Source of the DNA: Diadema setosum
Lineage: Eukaryota; Echinodermata; Echinoidea; Diadematoida; Diadematidae
DNA: 64,000 bases
Direction: 5' to 3'
NCBI GenBank assembly: GCA_033980235.1
Contig: CM067069.1
Location: forward strand, 32,475,041 to 32,539,040
Part shown: positions 43,310 to 55,400 of the stretch, one piece after another
Position numbering within the stretch: the stretch's first letter is position 1
Layout of the letters: every line of letters starts with the position of its first letter
Notes under the pieces: generated by a model
Told to the model about the DNA's origin: nothing
Seen by the model: the letters and a program-made list of their open reading frames with translations, nothing else
Database searches by the model: none
Made by a program: the position numbers and the translations under genes

Positions 43310-45480
43310 ATGAACTTCCACCATTTAGATTTTCTTAATGAAAACCTTGACAGATTTTCAACAAAATTGGCAGGTAGCACGATTATGGAAATGGGATCTC
43401 AATTTGTTTATATAGTAGCCACCCCCCCCCCCCCCCCCCGAAAAAGGGGAGGGGGGGGGGGGGGGGGCTCAATTAAGTCCCAAAACTACGGTATTATCGA
43501 AATTCTTCTTGTATTATATAACCAAATAAGAATGAGCTAGGATGGTTCTTTAACCCTAAAGGGACCGGGCTTTTTTGGTTATGCTCAGACCGGGGGGGGG
43601 GGGGGGGATGGATTCCGCCCCCCTCCCCCACCCCCATGAGATCTCGGCCATTTGTGGTGCGATCGCGATGAAATTTCGCATGCGTGAGACCCACGTCATA
43701 ATCTACAAGATTGTGTCATAAGATTTTTTGAAACAATCAATTCTAATTCTAATTAATTAATTATGCAAATTAAGCTCAAGATGATATTTTAGCCTAATTA
43801 AAAGCATTGAGAGTCTAATTTTTGATCTGTAAATCTGTTTTTGCATATTCAACAATTGTAAATCACAAAAACTTCCAAAACTTATTTCAATTCTTATGTA
43901 TTTCATTATTTTCAGAATTTCTTATGTATTTCTTTGTTTTTTAACTTTTGTTTTTTCTTTATTTTTTTCATTAGAAAATGTCACTGACCACTCTTCTACC
44001 ATGAACACAAAATTAATAAATGAAAGTGATTAATTGTAAAAATAATCAGGTTCTTATGACTTTCATGACAGAACATTCTTTTCCATAGGAAATGTACACA
44101 AAATCACAAAATTGTGCCCGTTTTGGGGCGACATTCCGTTACAAAAATGAGCGTAGCTTCGCAAAAGTATGCGCGGACGTTGCAAATTTGGTCTCAAAAG
44201 TTGCGCGAGACTTGAACGAAACAATTCAAGAAGCCTCGCGACGAGGCCTTCTCGCGTTACAGATTTATAGCGCGAAACGTCGGGGGGGGGGGGGGGGAGG
44301 GCGGATTCCGCCCCCCGCCCTTTTAGGGTTAAAGATATTGATGACAGGAGTTCACGTTTAATGGCAGATCCAGGGATGCAGAGCACGGGGCCATAAGTGG
44401 GGAGGAGTCTTCAAATTGAAGCCTCAGAGTCCCTAAACTAGTGCTATGAAGACATTAATGACTGAAATTGCATGTTTGATTATGACGGATCCAGGGGTGT
44501 CCGGATCGCGGGGGAGGGGGTGAGGGGAGGAGAGGGATTTTCTACATTGTCAGTATCTTCTTGAAAAGTCTAGGACAGATTTTCACGAAACTTGTCAGAT
44601 AGCCTCATTACGGTGATATGATCTTTATGAATTGAAATTAGCCCCCAATCCTCCTCCCCCCCCCCCCCCGGCCGAAAAAGGGGGGGGGGGGAGGGGGAGT
44701 TTAAGCCTCAGAGTCCCTAAACTCTGGATTTTAAAAAATATTTTTCTGTCGAACAAAAAAAAAAGATAGAGCTAAGTTAGTGCCTTGTATGACTAAAATT
44801 TCATGTTTGATTATGGCAGATCCAGGGGTGCCCTGATTAGGGGGGGGGGGGAGGGGAAGTGACGGAAAGGAGGGGGATTGTCCACATTTACTGCATCTTC
44901 TTGATAAATCCCAAGAAGGATTTTCACCAAACTTGGCAGATACCATCTTTACGGTGATGGTCTTATATGTAAAATGAGCTCCACCCCCTCCCACCGCCAA
45001 GGGGGGGGGGGGGGAGGAGGAGTTGAAGTTTTAGGTCCCTAAACTCTGAAATCTGTAATCTTCTTCTGTTGAACCGAAGAATATGGAACTACGTTATATG
45101 AAGACACTACAGTTACTAAAATTTCAGGTTTGATTATGACAGGTCCAGGAGTGCGCTGATAAGGGGTGTGAGGGGGATTTTCCACATTTTCTGCATAGTC
45201 TTGTAAAATATATGACGGATTTTATACCAAACTTGGCAGATAGTATATTCATGGTGATTCGATCTTGATTTCTTAAATTGAATCCCCCTCCCCCCCCCCC
45301 CCCCCCCTCCTCGCCGACGAGGAGGGGGGGGGGGTTGAAACCTCAGAGTCCCTATATTCTCTTGATTTTATTTATTTATTTTTTTACTTCTGTCGAACCG
45401 AAAAAGTTAGTGCTGTAAAGACATTAATGACCGAAATCTCATGTTTGATTATGGCGGGTCTAGGCGTGCTCTGATCGGGG
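43310..45480 (+). repeat. Satellite of about 300-bp units with poly-C/poly-G hairpins
   Basis: Repeated phrases in order: CAAACTTGGCAGATA, ATTACGGTGATATGATCTT, a poly-C run, a short loop such as CCGAAAAAGG, a poly-G run, CCTCAGAGTCCCTAAACTCT, TTCTGTCGAAC, AGTGCTATGAAGACATTAAT, TTTCATGTTTGATTATGGCA and GATCCAGGGGTG. Units fall near 43.35, 44.40, 44.70, 45.03 and 45.35 kb. An unrelated piece (43,700-44,270) interrupts the first. Confidence 0.75.
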
Positions 45481-45504
45481 GTAGGTGAGGGTGAGGGGTG
45501 GGGG

Positions 45505-45785
45505 TGCTGTTCGTTATTCCGAAGGTTCGCTATTCCGAAGGTACGTTATTCCAAAGGGTCGTTAATCCGAAATACGCAAAGTCCCTATACCTAGAGGTTC
45601 GTTAATCCGAAAATGAAAAAGGGTTCGTTAATCCGAAAATTTGTGGCTTTATTCCAAAGGTTCGTTATTCCGAAGACTGGTTAATCCGTAAATGAAATTC
45701 GGAACAATGAACCTTCGGAATAACGAATTTTAGGAATAAAAGAGGCTTCGGAATAACGATCCTTCGGAATAACGAGCTGTAACCA
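45505..45785. mobile_element. Small foldback element of TTCGTTATTCCGAAGG repeats
   Basis: About eight copies of GTTCGTTATTCCGAAGG or the variant GTTCGTTAATCCGAAA run forward (45,508-45,690), then four run inverted (CCTTCGGAATAACGAA; 45,708-45,775). The element is therefore an arm-loop-arm structure of its own, sitting exactly where the surrounding satellite switches orientation. Confidence 0.75.
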
Positions 45786-45834
45786 GGGGGAGGAGGAGGA
45801 TTTTCAAAATTTCATTCATTAACGCTGTGTCTTC

Positions 45835-46700
45835 ATAGCACTAACTTTTAGAGTTTAGGGACGTTGAAGCTTCAACCCCCCGCAGTCCCCCCCCCCCCCC
45901 CTTAGGTGGTGGGGGAAGGGGGCGGGGCTCATTTGAACAAATTAAGTTCATAATTATTGCCATAATCTTGCTATCTGTCAAGTTTGGGGAATCCCTCGTA
46001 GATATTTCAAGAAAATGCTCAAAATGTGGAATATCCCCCGCCACCTATCATCCTCCCCCCCCCCCCCCCCCGAACTGGGCACCCCTTGATCCACATAATC
46101 AAACATGAAATTTTAGTCATTAATGTCTTCATAGCACTAACTTAGCTCTTTCTTTTTCGGTTCGACAGAAGATTAAAAAAAAATCCAGATTTTTGGGATG
46201 TTAAAAGTGAAGCTTTAATCCCCCCCCCCCCCCCTTCGGCGATGGGGGGGGGGGCGCATTTTAACAAATCAAGATTATATTACCATAAATATGACTGTCT
46301 CTATATTTCACAAGTTGGGTGAAAATCCGTCCTAGATTTTTAGAGAATGTGCTGAAAATGTGGAAAATCCCGCTCCTCCCCCTCACCCCCGATAAGGGCA
46401 CCCCTGTGCCCTCCATAATCAAACATGAAATTTTAGTCATTAATGTCTTCATAGCACTCACTTAGCTCTTTCTTTTTCGGTTGGACAGATGAAGAAAAAA
46501 AATCAAGCGTTTATACATGGTATAGGGACTCTGAGGCTTCAACTCCTCCCCCCCCCCCCCCCTCCTTAGGACTGGTGGGGGGGGGGGGGGCTCATTTTGA
46601 CAAATTACGATCATATCACCATTAAGATGTTATCTGCCAAATCTGGTGAAAAATCGTTGTAGGGTTTGCAAGGAAATGCTGAAAATGTAATAAAAAACTA
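45835..46700 (-). repeat. Inverted block of the poly-C/poly-G satellite
   Basis: The same satellite phrases appear in reverse complement (ATTAATGTCTTCATAGCACT, AATCAAACATGAAATTTTAG, GTTCGACAGA, poly-C and poly-G pairs near 45,890, 46,220 and 46,550). About three units. Together with the direct block this gives the foldback's interior a second, inner inverted symmetry. Confidence 0.75.
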
Positions 46701-46704
46701 GAAA

Positions 46705-48010
46705 TGTCGCTGTGGCGACTGATGCCTCCGCCATAATGCATGATTCTCCCAATAGGTGTATAGTACAATGTCTTCACAATGTGTGATGACAGTTTCACAT
46801 AACTGGCAAAGTATTGAAATGACAGGTTTGTCAGAAATATCTTGAATATTCACTTTCCTTGAACTGGGTTTGCTATAATTATTGTCTAAGAGTGCAGGTA
46901 CACAATATTTAGGGAATTGAGAATTTTTACTTGACTTCTGACGGACCCTTTTATAAGTTTATGCATTGAGTAATTTCCAAGGTATAAAAAAGAATGTAAT
47001 TACAGTACAAAATAGTTTTTTTTGGGGGGAGGGCATTGAAACCTGGCCCTTGAAACTTAACCTTTGACCTTTGATCTTTTGGCTGGAAATTTCCCGGAGA
47101 ATCTCCATTAGGTAATGCACGTATATATTAAGTTTTAAAGCTAATAATGCAAGCATTGCATATACTAGTATATGAGGGAAATAGTAAAATTTTGAGGAGT
47201 TGACCTTGACCTTTGACCCCCTGACTATTGACCCACGACCCCTAAATTCCCTAGATAATCCCTGCCAGTCAGTACATGCGTGCACCAAGTTCCATGAAGA
47301 TACATTGAACCATTTGCGAGAAAAGTGATATTGCAACATTTTCACCTAACTTTTGACCTTTTCACCTTTGACCTTATGACATGAAACTCTCTTTGGAGAA
47401 TCTTTACGCAGCAGTACATGTCTACACTAAGTTTCAAGAAAATACCTTTGGGCATTGCATAGATATGGGGGAAATAGCAACATTTTTAGCATTTGACCTA
47501 GACCTTTTGACCCTTGACCTCTTGCCAATGTCACTAAAATCTACTCAACTAATTGTTCCATCATACATCATCCTTGGACCAAGTTTGGTGAAAGCTGCTT
47601 CATCTACTTTTGAGTTATCACGTAAACAGATAAATTTGAGGATTTGACCTTGATCTTTGACCTTTGACCTCTGTCCGATTTCACTAGAAAACTTACCAAG
47701 TAATTGCCCATCATACATCATCCTCCGACAAAGTTTGGTGAATATTGCTCCATCCAGTCTTGAGTTATCGCGTAAACAATTACAATTTCATGATTTGACC
47801 TTGACCTTTAACCTCTGACCATAGGCCGATTTCACCCAAAATCTTATCAAATAATAACCCTATCATACTCTATACTTGGACCAAATTTGGTAAAATTCCA
47901 GTCAATATTACTCAAGTTATCGCGTAAACGAAAGCGGATGGACGTACGGACGGACGGACAACCCGAAAACATAATGCCTCCGGCACCACTTCGTGGCGGA
48001 GGCATAAAAA
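46705..48010 (+). repeat. TTTGACC repeat element with GCCTCCGCC ends
   Basis: About six units of roughly 145-155 bp contain TGACCTTTGACCT-like blocks, ATCATACATCATCC, AAGTTTGGTGAA and TTGAGTTATCGCGTAAAC. The element ends in GGACGGACGGAC, AACCCGAAAACATAATGCC and TCCGGCACCACTTCGTGGCG plus GAGGCAT. The start carries TGATGCCTCCGCCATAATGC, the inverse of the end. I believe this is a widespread marine-invertebrate repeat family but cannot verify that here. Confidence 0.65.
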
Positions 48011-48111
48011 GACAGATGGTTGCTAAGACAGGTGGTAAAGATGGTAATGGTTCGTGCGCAGCTTTGATTGAGAGTTTCTCTTCCATCTCTACATAATATA
48101 GGTGAAATGAA

Positions 48112-48323
48112 TGGTTTGCACATTTCCCGGCGACGTTTTGCACATTTCCCGGCAAAATTGAACATTTGCACATTTCCCGGCGTCACGTTTGCACATTTCC
48201 CGTTGATGAAATTTAGAGATTTGCACATTTCCCGGCAAGACGTTTGCACATTTCCCGGCGTTTGCACATTTCCCGGCGAGACGTTTGCACATTTCCAGGC
48301 GTTTGCACATTTCCCGGCTCCAC
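48112..48323 (-). repeat. Right arm: inverted GTTTGCACATTTCCCGGC repeats
   Basis: About ten units GTTTGCACATTTCCCGGCG with variable spacers, the inverse of the left arm in the same spacer order read from the outside (ACG, AAATTTCATC-type, AAAATTGAAC-type). Confidence 0.9.
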
Positions 48324-48480
48324 ACGGATTAGTTACGGACAGTTACGTCTACATACGACCCTGTGGATTCCTGCGTCCACGCTGCGTCCCCCTGCGTCCA
48401 CTTATCCGTATCTATCGGTGGCGGACGAAACCCATCGTAAGGCACTGTACTCACTGTGTGACTGGGGCATTTACGCAACA
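48324..48480 (+). repeat. Fragment of the GTCCGTAACT family
   Basis: ACGGATTAGTTACGGACAGT, then TACGTC, GCTGCGTCC repeats and GTGTGACTGGGGC. The words and the GTGACTGGGG end match the Harbinger-like MITE at 37 kb. The 5.3-kb foldback appears to be inserted at the start of this copy. Confidence 0.55.
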
Positions 48481-49815
48481 ACCCGGATATGGTGAGGTGA
48501 TCCATTCAAGACATGGTTTAAAGGGCAGGTGGCCATGTGGAAGGCTATGGACCGTAAAACGTAAGAGGAAACCTTCAAGACAAACCTGCAGCCGTGCAAG
48601 CTGACCGGTTTATTTGACCGTTTTCATTGATATGTGTCATGCATTTCAGTGAGGCACTGAATGTTCCCATTATGATAATGCCCAAACTTGAAAAAAAAAG
48701 AGGAATTTGTCATTGTTGACTTTAAATTTAATGTGCCCAGTCATGCATGACATTTTTCAACACAATTAGGTATCATTGGAAAGAGGAAGAGTTCCCCTAG
48801 CTTTCCTCACAGCTACAATTGGGCTCTCTATAGTCAATAATTATAAAATGGTAGACCTCCAAAGTTGGATTACCTTTTTTGATACGCACTGCGTACCTGT
48901 ATGTTCCATACTGTCCACGTGTGTAGAGTAACTGAAAAAATCATGTCATCATTACTGTGCACTTTCCAAAATTTAACTTATTTTGTTTTGTTCAGGAATT
49001 AGTGAATTTGTAACGAGTTGTAATCATAATATGCATAAGCAGTGTGACTACATCGCAGACATAATCATAAGTAAATGGAGTAGGTAACTTACAAATTCGA
49101 CCTAAGGTGTAATTTCATTTAACGTATTTTGTATATCCTGTGTCGCCCCTTTTGTTTTTTCTTTTAATACTGATTTAATACCAAAGTTTTATTAGGCAAG
49201 CAAGTTGATGGCAGAGGAGGGATTCATTTTTTGTTCGTGGTTTCATGTTAATCGTGTTTTGCAGGAGGTACTGAACAATATTGTCCCGGTATGTGATTCC
49301 CTATTCAATCAATCTTGCTTTGTCAGAGCCAGGTGGTCGTTGCGCTCCATATCACACGTATTTACCCTCTGAATCACAGCTTCGCAGGTGGTGTTGTGAA
49401 TTGAGAAACCATTGATGAAGTCTTCAGTCTTGTCATGATGCACAATAGAATTTTGTAAAAACTAATTAATGTTATAGTTACACACTTTTGTTTATCAAAA
49501 ATAAATGTAGATGTCGGTTACATTGCTACAACAACCCCAGTTCGATTTATCTGTTGGTGAGCACGACAAGGACGCCAACGGAAGTACCCATTGATTGTTT
49601 TTAGAATGCAATTTATGCATGCAGTGAATAATGGTAGGCCTACTCGGTTGGATTTGGCATTGAGGTACGCAATGAAGGAATGTCAGTTGCGTCTAGGCAA
49701 CCATGATACGTGATGGATGTCAAACGTTATTGATGGTTACCCAAGCTCAATATTAACCAATGACAACAAAAAATCAAGCAGATGTCGTGGCAAGACGTAC
49801 TAGTCTAGCAGCCAG
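48481..49815. other. Unassigned sequence
   Basis: No convincing coding exon or repeat boundaries seen; ordinary AT-rich sequence with one short GC-richer part at 48,500-48,610. Confidence 0.4.
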
Positions 49816-49825
49816 AAAGGGTCTC

Positions 49826-51225
49826 CGTGCACCGCCCCCCCCCCCCAAAAAAAAAAAAAAAATTCTACGATATGTTTGAAGATCGTCAGGACCTGTATTT
49901 TCCGAATCCGGTTGTCGCCAGCGGAAAAAAAAAAAGGTTGCGCGCGCGTCTAATTTGCATATTTCTAAGATGACCGCCGCCCGTTGCTAGGAGACGGATT
50001 ATTTTTGAATAACTTTAGTTAAGAATATCATATTACCATAAAAATGGTATCATTTTGAAGAGAATCACATTTCCTACAATTTGATACCCCATTTGATGGA
50101 ATAAATGGTTGTTGTCATGAAATATTAAGGAAGGAATTAAGTTTTTTAAAATTTTTCCCCAAAAATACGGAATTCGGTAATAATGTTCTTTTCCATACAT
50201 TTGATATGCGTTCACAAATAACATTTGAATTTTCCTAAAATTATCCCCCAAACATAAATATTATCATGTGAAAACGGCTTTCTAATACACCAATTCCTTT
50301 CAAACTTACACGACATTAAAGGGGATATGGTTCAATAGGTTTTACAGCAATATTTAAGGGTTATAATGTCAACGCGCGTAATTGCGTAGGTCCTGTTTGT
50401 GGGGTTCGTTGGAGATCACTGCTATCTCTTTGATCAAATCTCATCGAAATCGGTGAAGTAAGGAAGAAAAATTACACTTTCCATTCCTTATATGAAATAA
50501 GAATGTTTTTTTTTTCTATTCTGTGTTACGAAACTCAATCCACTCAGCTTACTTCCCATATAAACAGTTTCTTGTCTTTTTAGATTCCCTCCAAGAACGT
50601 AGATTTAATCACAACTTATATGACATTAAAAAGTTAAAGAAAAAAAAATAGACATGACAGTTTCCTCTTATTGAAAGATTAAAGTGAAAAAAAAAGAATC
50701 TTATGCTAAAGGCGCTAAGAAATAAAGAACTTGCTAAATAGCCTTTCAGAGTTTAAAATGAAACATTTTGAAATAGTTTTTTTCTTTTTTCATAACGAAA
50801 TGAAGGGAAGTATGTGTGTAGTTCATGTCGGCTGATATTGGGTTACATCATAAATTCTTCAGAAAGGTTCCACGTGCCCCCCCCCCCCCCCCCCAAAAAA
50901 AAAAAAAAAATCTTCGATATGTTCGAAGATCGTCAGAACCTGTATTTTGCGAATCCGGTTGTCGCCATCGGAAAAAGAAAAGGGTTGCGCGTGCGTCTTA
51001 TTTGCATATTTCTAAGATGGCCGCCGCCCGTTGCTAGGAGATGGATTATTTTTGAATAACTTTAGTTAAGAATATCCAATTACCATAAAAATGATATCAT
51101 ATCAAAGAAAATTAAATTTCCTTCAAGTTGATACCCCATTTTATGGGATAAATGGTTGTTTTCATGAAATATTAAGGAAGGAATTATTGTTTTATAACAT
51201 TTTCCCCCAGAAACACTGAATTCAG
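49826..51225 (+). repeat. Two direct copies of a 350-bp module with Oct-, YY1- and RFX-like motifs
   Basis: 49,826-50,185 and 50,875-51,225 align throughout. Both start with poly-C then poly-A, CGATATGTTxGAAGATCGTC and CCGGTTGTCGCCA. They then carry TTTGCATATTTCTAAGATG with xCCGCCGCCCGTTGCTAGGA, AATAACTTTAGTTAAGAATA and AAATATTAAGGAAGGAATTA. ATTTGCAT (octamer-like, in copy 2; TAATTTGCAT in copy 1), AAGATGGCCGCC (YY1-like) and CGTTGCTAGGAGAC (RFX half-site-like) lie within 50 bp of each other. Confidence 0.75.
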
Positions 51226-51935
51226 TACGGGTAGGGTGTATAGTGTGGGAGGGGGGATATCACCTCCCACGGTAGGGACTTTTTGTAAAAACAGAGTACA
51301 AAAGTTGCGTTTATAGAGCATTTAAAAGCAAATTTCTAGGAAATTAAACAAGGTGGAAAAAGATTAGTGCGAAGGACTCTGATTATAACATACGGGAGTA
51401 CGTTATGTGACGGTTTGAGATCCTCGGCGAGGGAGCCAAGCGACCGAGCGGGGGAGGGTGTGAGAGGGAGAATACCCCCCTCCCAGGGTAGGGTTTTTTT
51501 GTAAAAACAGAGTACAAAAGTCGCGTTTATAGAGCATTTAAAAACAAATTTCTCGGAAAAAATTCAATATAGTGAAAAATAATTAGTGCGAAGGACTATA
51601 CGATCATATAATGGGGGGGGGGAGGGGGTACATTATGGTACGGTGTGAGATCCTTGGCGAGGGAGCGAAGCGACCGAGTGGGGTTAGGGTGTGGGAGGGG
51701 ATACCCTCCTGCCACGGTTGGGACTTTTTGTAAAAACAGAGTACAAAAGTTGCGTTTATAGAGCATTTAAAAGCAAATTTCTCGGAAAAAATTCAATATA
51801 GTGAAAAATAATTAGTGCGAAGGACTATACGATTATATAATAGGGGGGTACATTATGGTACGGTGTGAGATCCTTGGCGAGGGAGCGAAGCGACCGAGTG
51901 GGGTTAGGGTGTGGGAGGGGATACCCTCCTGCTAC
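51226..51935 (-). repeat. Second block of the 18.5-kb satellite family, opposite orientation
   Basis: Three and a half units of about 200-230 bp with GGTAGGGACTTTTTGTAAAA, CAGAGTACAAAAGTTGCGTT, AGTGCGAAGGACT, GTGTGAGATCCT and GGCGAGGGAGCGAAGCGACC. These are the reverse complements of the unit at 18,480-19,500. The last two units are the most similar to each other, suggesting recent local duplication. Confidence 0.8.
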
Positions 51936-52027
51936 GGTACACACTAAAAACTAGCGGCACAATAGACCGGTTTACTAATGATATGCATAATGACGTCAAC
52001 CCCACGCGACCCTAGTGATTGTAACTT

Positions 52028-52200
52028 AGGGCGGACTCACACTGTGCGATTTTTACTGCGATGCGCTGCGACAATGTGCGATATCGCAGCCTGTTGCACT
52101 CTGTCGCAGGTGCTGCGATGTATACCGCACACTGTGCGATTTGTGGCCAACGATTTACACCGTGCGCATGCGTACATCGTACATTACGGCACCTGTTCAT
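52028..52200. repeat. CACTGTGCGAT-rich repeat
   Basis: GGCGGACTCACACTGTGCGA opens the segment; CTGCGATGCGCTGCGAC, GTGCGATATCGCA and ACACTGTGCGATTTG follow. The direct and inverted TGCGA/TCGCA words suggest a decayed MITE; the right end is unclear. Confidence 0.4.
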
Positions 52201-52229
52201 CATAAAGAACAGTCACCATGAATGAAGTC

Positions 52230-52480
52230 ACTCGTGACTGTCTTTTTTTTTTTTTTTTTTGGCGACGTTGGTTTGAAAAGTACATGTATGTTCAAGCTTG
52301 CTTTTTTTTTATTCTAAAGTAACTACAGAAATTACTAGATATGAATCGAATAACACTGTATATTCTAAGAAATAAAGTTAATAATGGTAGAAAAAAGAAA
52401 TGCCATATTTTGGTATTAATTTGGATCACTGCCTGGATCAAAGTCCCCCCCCCCCCTTTTCTTGGGGAGGGGGGGGGGGT
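52230..52480. repeat. Poly-T tract and poly-C/poly-G hairpin
   Basis: Poly-T at 52,242-52,260 and a C13-TTTTCTTGGGGA-G10-type hairpin at 52,445-52,479, resembling those in the 43-46 kb satellite but outside it. Confidence 0.7.
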
Positions 52481-55400
52481 TACATGGTTGTAGGATTCTT
52501 GATCATTGGAAATAGTCATTTACAGCATATTACGCATATTTATGTAATTATTACAATGGGTAGAAATCACAGTAAGGGTGAAAAAGTACTGCTTCGTGGA
52601 GGTCTGTATTCTCTGAGTGCTTTTCTAAGGCTTTGGTAGTGGAATTCTAGCATTGTGGTTTCTCAAACACATAAAATATTGTGCTGACATATTTTTCTGG
52701 TTGGCCCTTGAAAAATTCACTCTTTTTTTGTGTACCAGTGTGTACGGTATGTAATTACCATCCAGATGTAAGGGAATCACACTTATTTACAATATATATT
52801 GATTCACAAATAAAAACGTGACAAGAATAAAGATAATGATATATTCAAGTCATTAAATTAAATCTAAAAAATAGACACATTGATCACAATTAAAGTCAAT
52901 TCAATAGTTTATTTATTTCCATCATCAAAAAAGAAAAAGATAAGATGGTACAAAGCAGTTCAAGTTGTCGATTTGTTTTTCTATATCATGACTACAGCTG
53001 TATGCTTCAATTAGTTCAATACACTGTACTGTCAAAAAAATGCAAAAAAAAAGCAAAACTAGTAGGAAAAGCAATGTCATAATTGTGCTGTACAATTCAT
53101 ATATACATACTGCAGTATGGATGTCATAGTTCTTAAAAGTATCACACAAAGTGACAAAAAACATCAACTTCCATTTCTTTTCCACATAAACAATGAATAA
53201 ATTCAGTCAACTTGAACATCTACAATAAGTTCAGCTCAACGAGTTACCATTACAATTTGTATGAGACAACTACCTATGCCACTACAATTTCCCAAAAATG
53301 TTGCAAAAACAAACAAACAAACCTCAGAGAGGAAATTGCTGCAATCTAACATACTCTACAAGCAATGTTTACAGCTAGAGTTTGTGTACAAAGGTACATA
53401 AACACTTACTGTAAACATACAGTGTATTTTGAAAAATGCCAAATTGAAATGATCATACCAGCATCCGAAGGGGTGCTTTGAGATGCACTAAATGTGCTAC
53501 TGGTCCTAATCCAGATTAATCAGACACTGCATACACTGCAAAATACTGTGGCAAAGCAGTCATTTGAATTGAAATTCCAACTGTGTGTGAACCTTGTCAA
53601 TTGTATACCTTGATAATGTAATATCATTACAGGAGATCTCATCTTCAACATTGTCCATTTTCTGTCCATCCCAGATTATGTTGGTGCCTTAGGCATTCTT
53701 TCCAAGAAGAAGATGTGCTGGTTAAAATGTGCGGGAAAAAAAAAGGTTCAAGGCTAGAGTACATGTAATTTTGGTTACACATATTACTTTCCAGAATTGA
53801 CTTATAAGCAAGAAATATACAATTGTGTTACCAATAAATCAGGAAGATACAAATGAATGAACATTGAATTGCTTTGACTGATAAGGGTAAGTGGCAAATT
53901 GTAGCCTACAATGTAGCAAATACAACTATAACAATTTGCTGACTCAAACTCTCAGATGTTGAGTCCAGTAATAAATGTTATCCATCGACACAGATAGAGG
54001 TATGATAAAATACAAGCAAACAAACAAACATAATTTTGTGCAGAGGGGGGAATCAGCAGTTAAAATATGTATGATTAAAATACTATGCAGCACTTATACG
54101 GTAGCATATATACGACTGCATAGGAAAAAATAGCTATCTCAGAACGCTGACTGCTGCATTCACATTGCTCTAAATTCAGAATTGCACAGTAACATGATTT
54201 CTTGTATGCAGCTATAGTACAACTTATTGCAATGATACATGTGCCATTCTCCATTTTTCTAGCTCAAACATTTCTGGCAATACATGTATCATTGTCAGAC
54301 TCACATTTCAATACGCTTAGACAAGGGCGATGAAAACACACTGTGCAATTCCATCATTGTGCAATGATTATTAAAAGCCTTGTTGATGTAGACTGGCATT
54401 ATTAGGGTGATTAATAAGTTTACAAAACTAAGTTGTTCAATGGTCAAGTTATTAGACAACTTGCAATAAGCTCTCGCTTCCACAGAGGCCTAAGGTGTTT
54501 TTACTCTGTGCAGTCCTTTGAGTGACGAAGAAATATGATGTCATGTCACTACCACTTTTGCAACAGTGCAAGTTATATACAACAACTTCAAGGTAAAACA
54601 TCTCTTGTTAAACTTCTGAAGTTTTCCATCGATTCAAAAGAAGTTTTGCTTACATGTTCAGCTCACTGCAAAGTGTGTTGCCGTGGTAACAGCACTAATT
54701 GCCCTCAAAGTTATGTAACGGCTTTAAGAACAGCTTTCTTCCCCAGTTTTCGAGCCATTAAAACAATGTTTGGCCCACATGTTGAGTTTAATGTAAAGTT
54801 GCACAAAACATACATTTCTAAACAGTAGTGGAAAGAGTGTTGCTATTGTCTCTGAACATTGTAATGGCCCTCACAAATCAAACAAAAGCTTGTGGAATTT
54901 TTCCCTCTCCAGTTTTCCAGTGATACAAACAAAACATGGTTGCAGGATACATTTTAAAGAGAAAGGGAAAGTGCACTGTCGGAGTAACAGTGCATAATCG
55001 CCTTAAAATCATGACAAAACCTTGCGCATTGAAATTCTTCAGCTGTTTGATGGTATTTCAGAAAAAAAAAGACTCACGGTGATTGCACGTAAATTTGAGT
55101 TTTTCGAGAGTAGCTGTGTTTGTTGTTGGTGGGAAAACAGAAATCAAACCATTGTAAGTTAACATCAAATGCATGTAAAGTTCATGGAAACTTGCACTGG
55201 TCCAACATAAATGAAAGAAACAAGTCAATATGTCAGTTTCTTCAAGTTCCACCTTCACGACTGCCTGCTGTAGTAGCTACCACTTTCCTGCTTTGAAAAG
55301 TCACATTTTGTTTCCAGTAAGTCCCAGAGAGACAGCAATGTCATCCCACACCGATCTTGCAGTTACAGGTGTAAGTGTTGAGGTGAACTACATGACAAGG

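Larger units (their letters stand above)
43004..48330. mobile_element. 5.3-kb foldback transposon with tandem-subrepeat arms
   Basis: The element 43,011-48,323 begins GTGGAGCCGGGAAATGTGCA and ends with the reverse complement TGCACATTTCCCGGCTCCAC. It is flanked by the direct repeat ACGGATT (43,004-43,010 and 48,324-48,330). Each arm (43,011-43,252; 48,112-48,323) is built from repeats of CGCCGGGAAATGTGCAAA-type units of 15-18 bp, with TCTCG and longer spacers. That arm design resembles the TU foldback elements described in sea urchins. The interior carries only repeats, with no transposase. Confidence 0.78.

Noticed and set aside
42913..43313. Overlapping cysteine-rich frames in all phases
   Set aside because: They come from the stop-free 15-18-bp tandem unit and have no independent support.
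45505..45785. CRISPR-like repeat cluster
   Set aside because: Repeat units occur in both orientations without constant spacers; this is a small foldback element.
48068..48604. 178-codon plus frame at the right foldback arm
   Set aside because: It is the translation of the inverted tandem repeats running into unrelated sequence.
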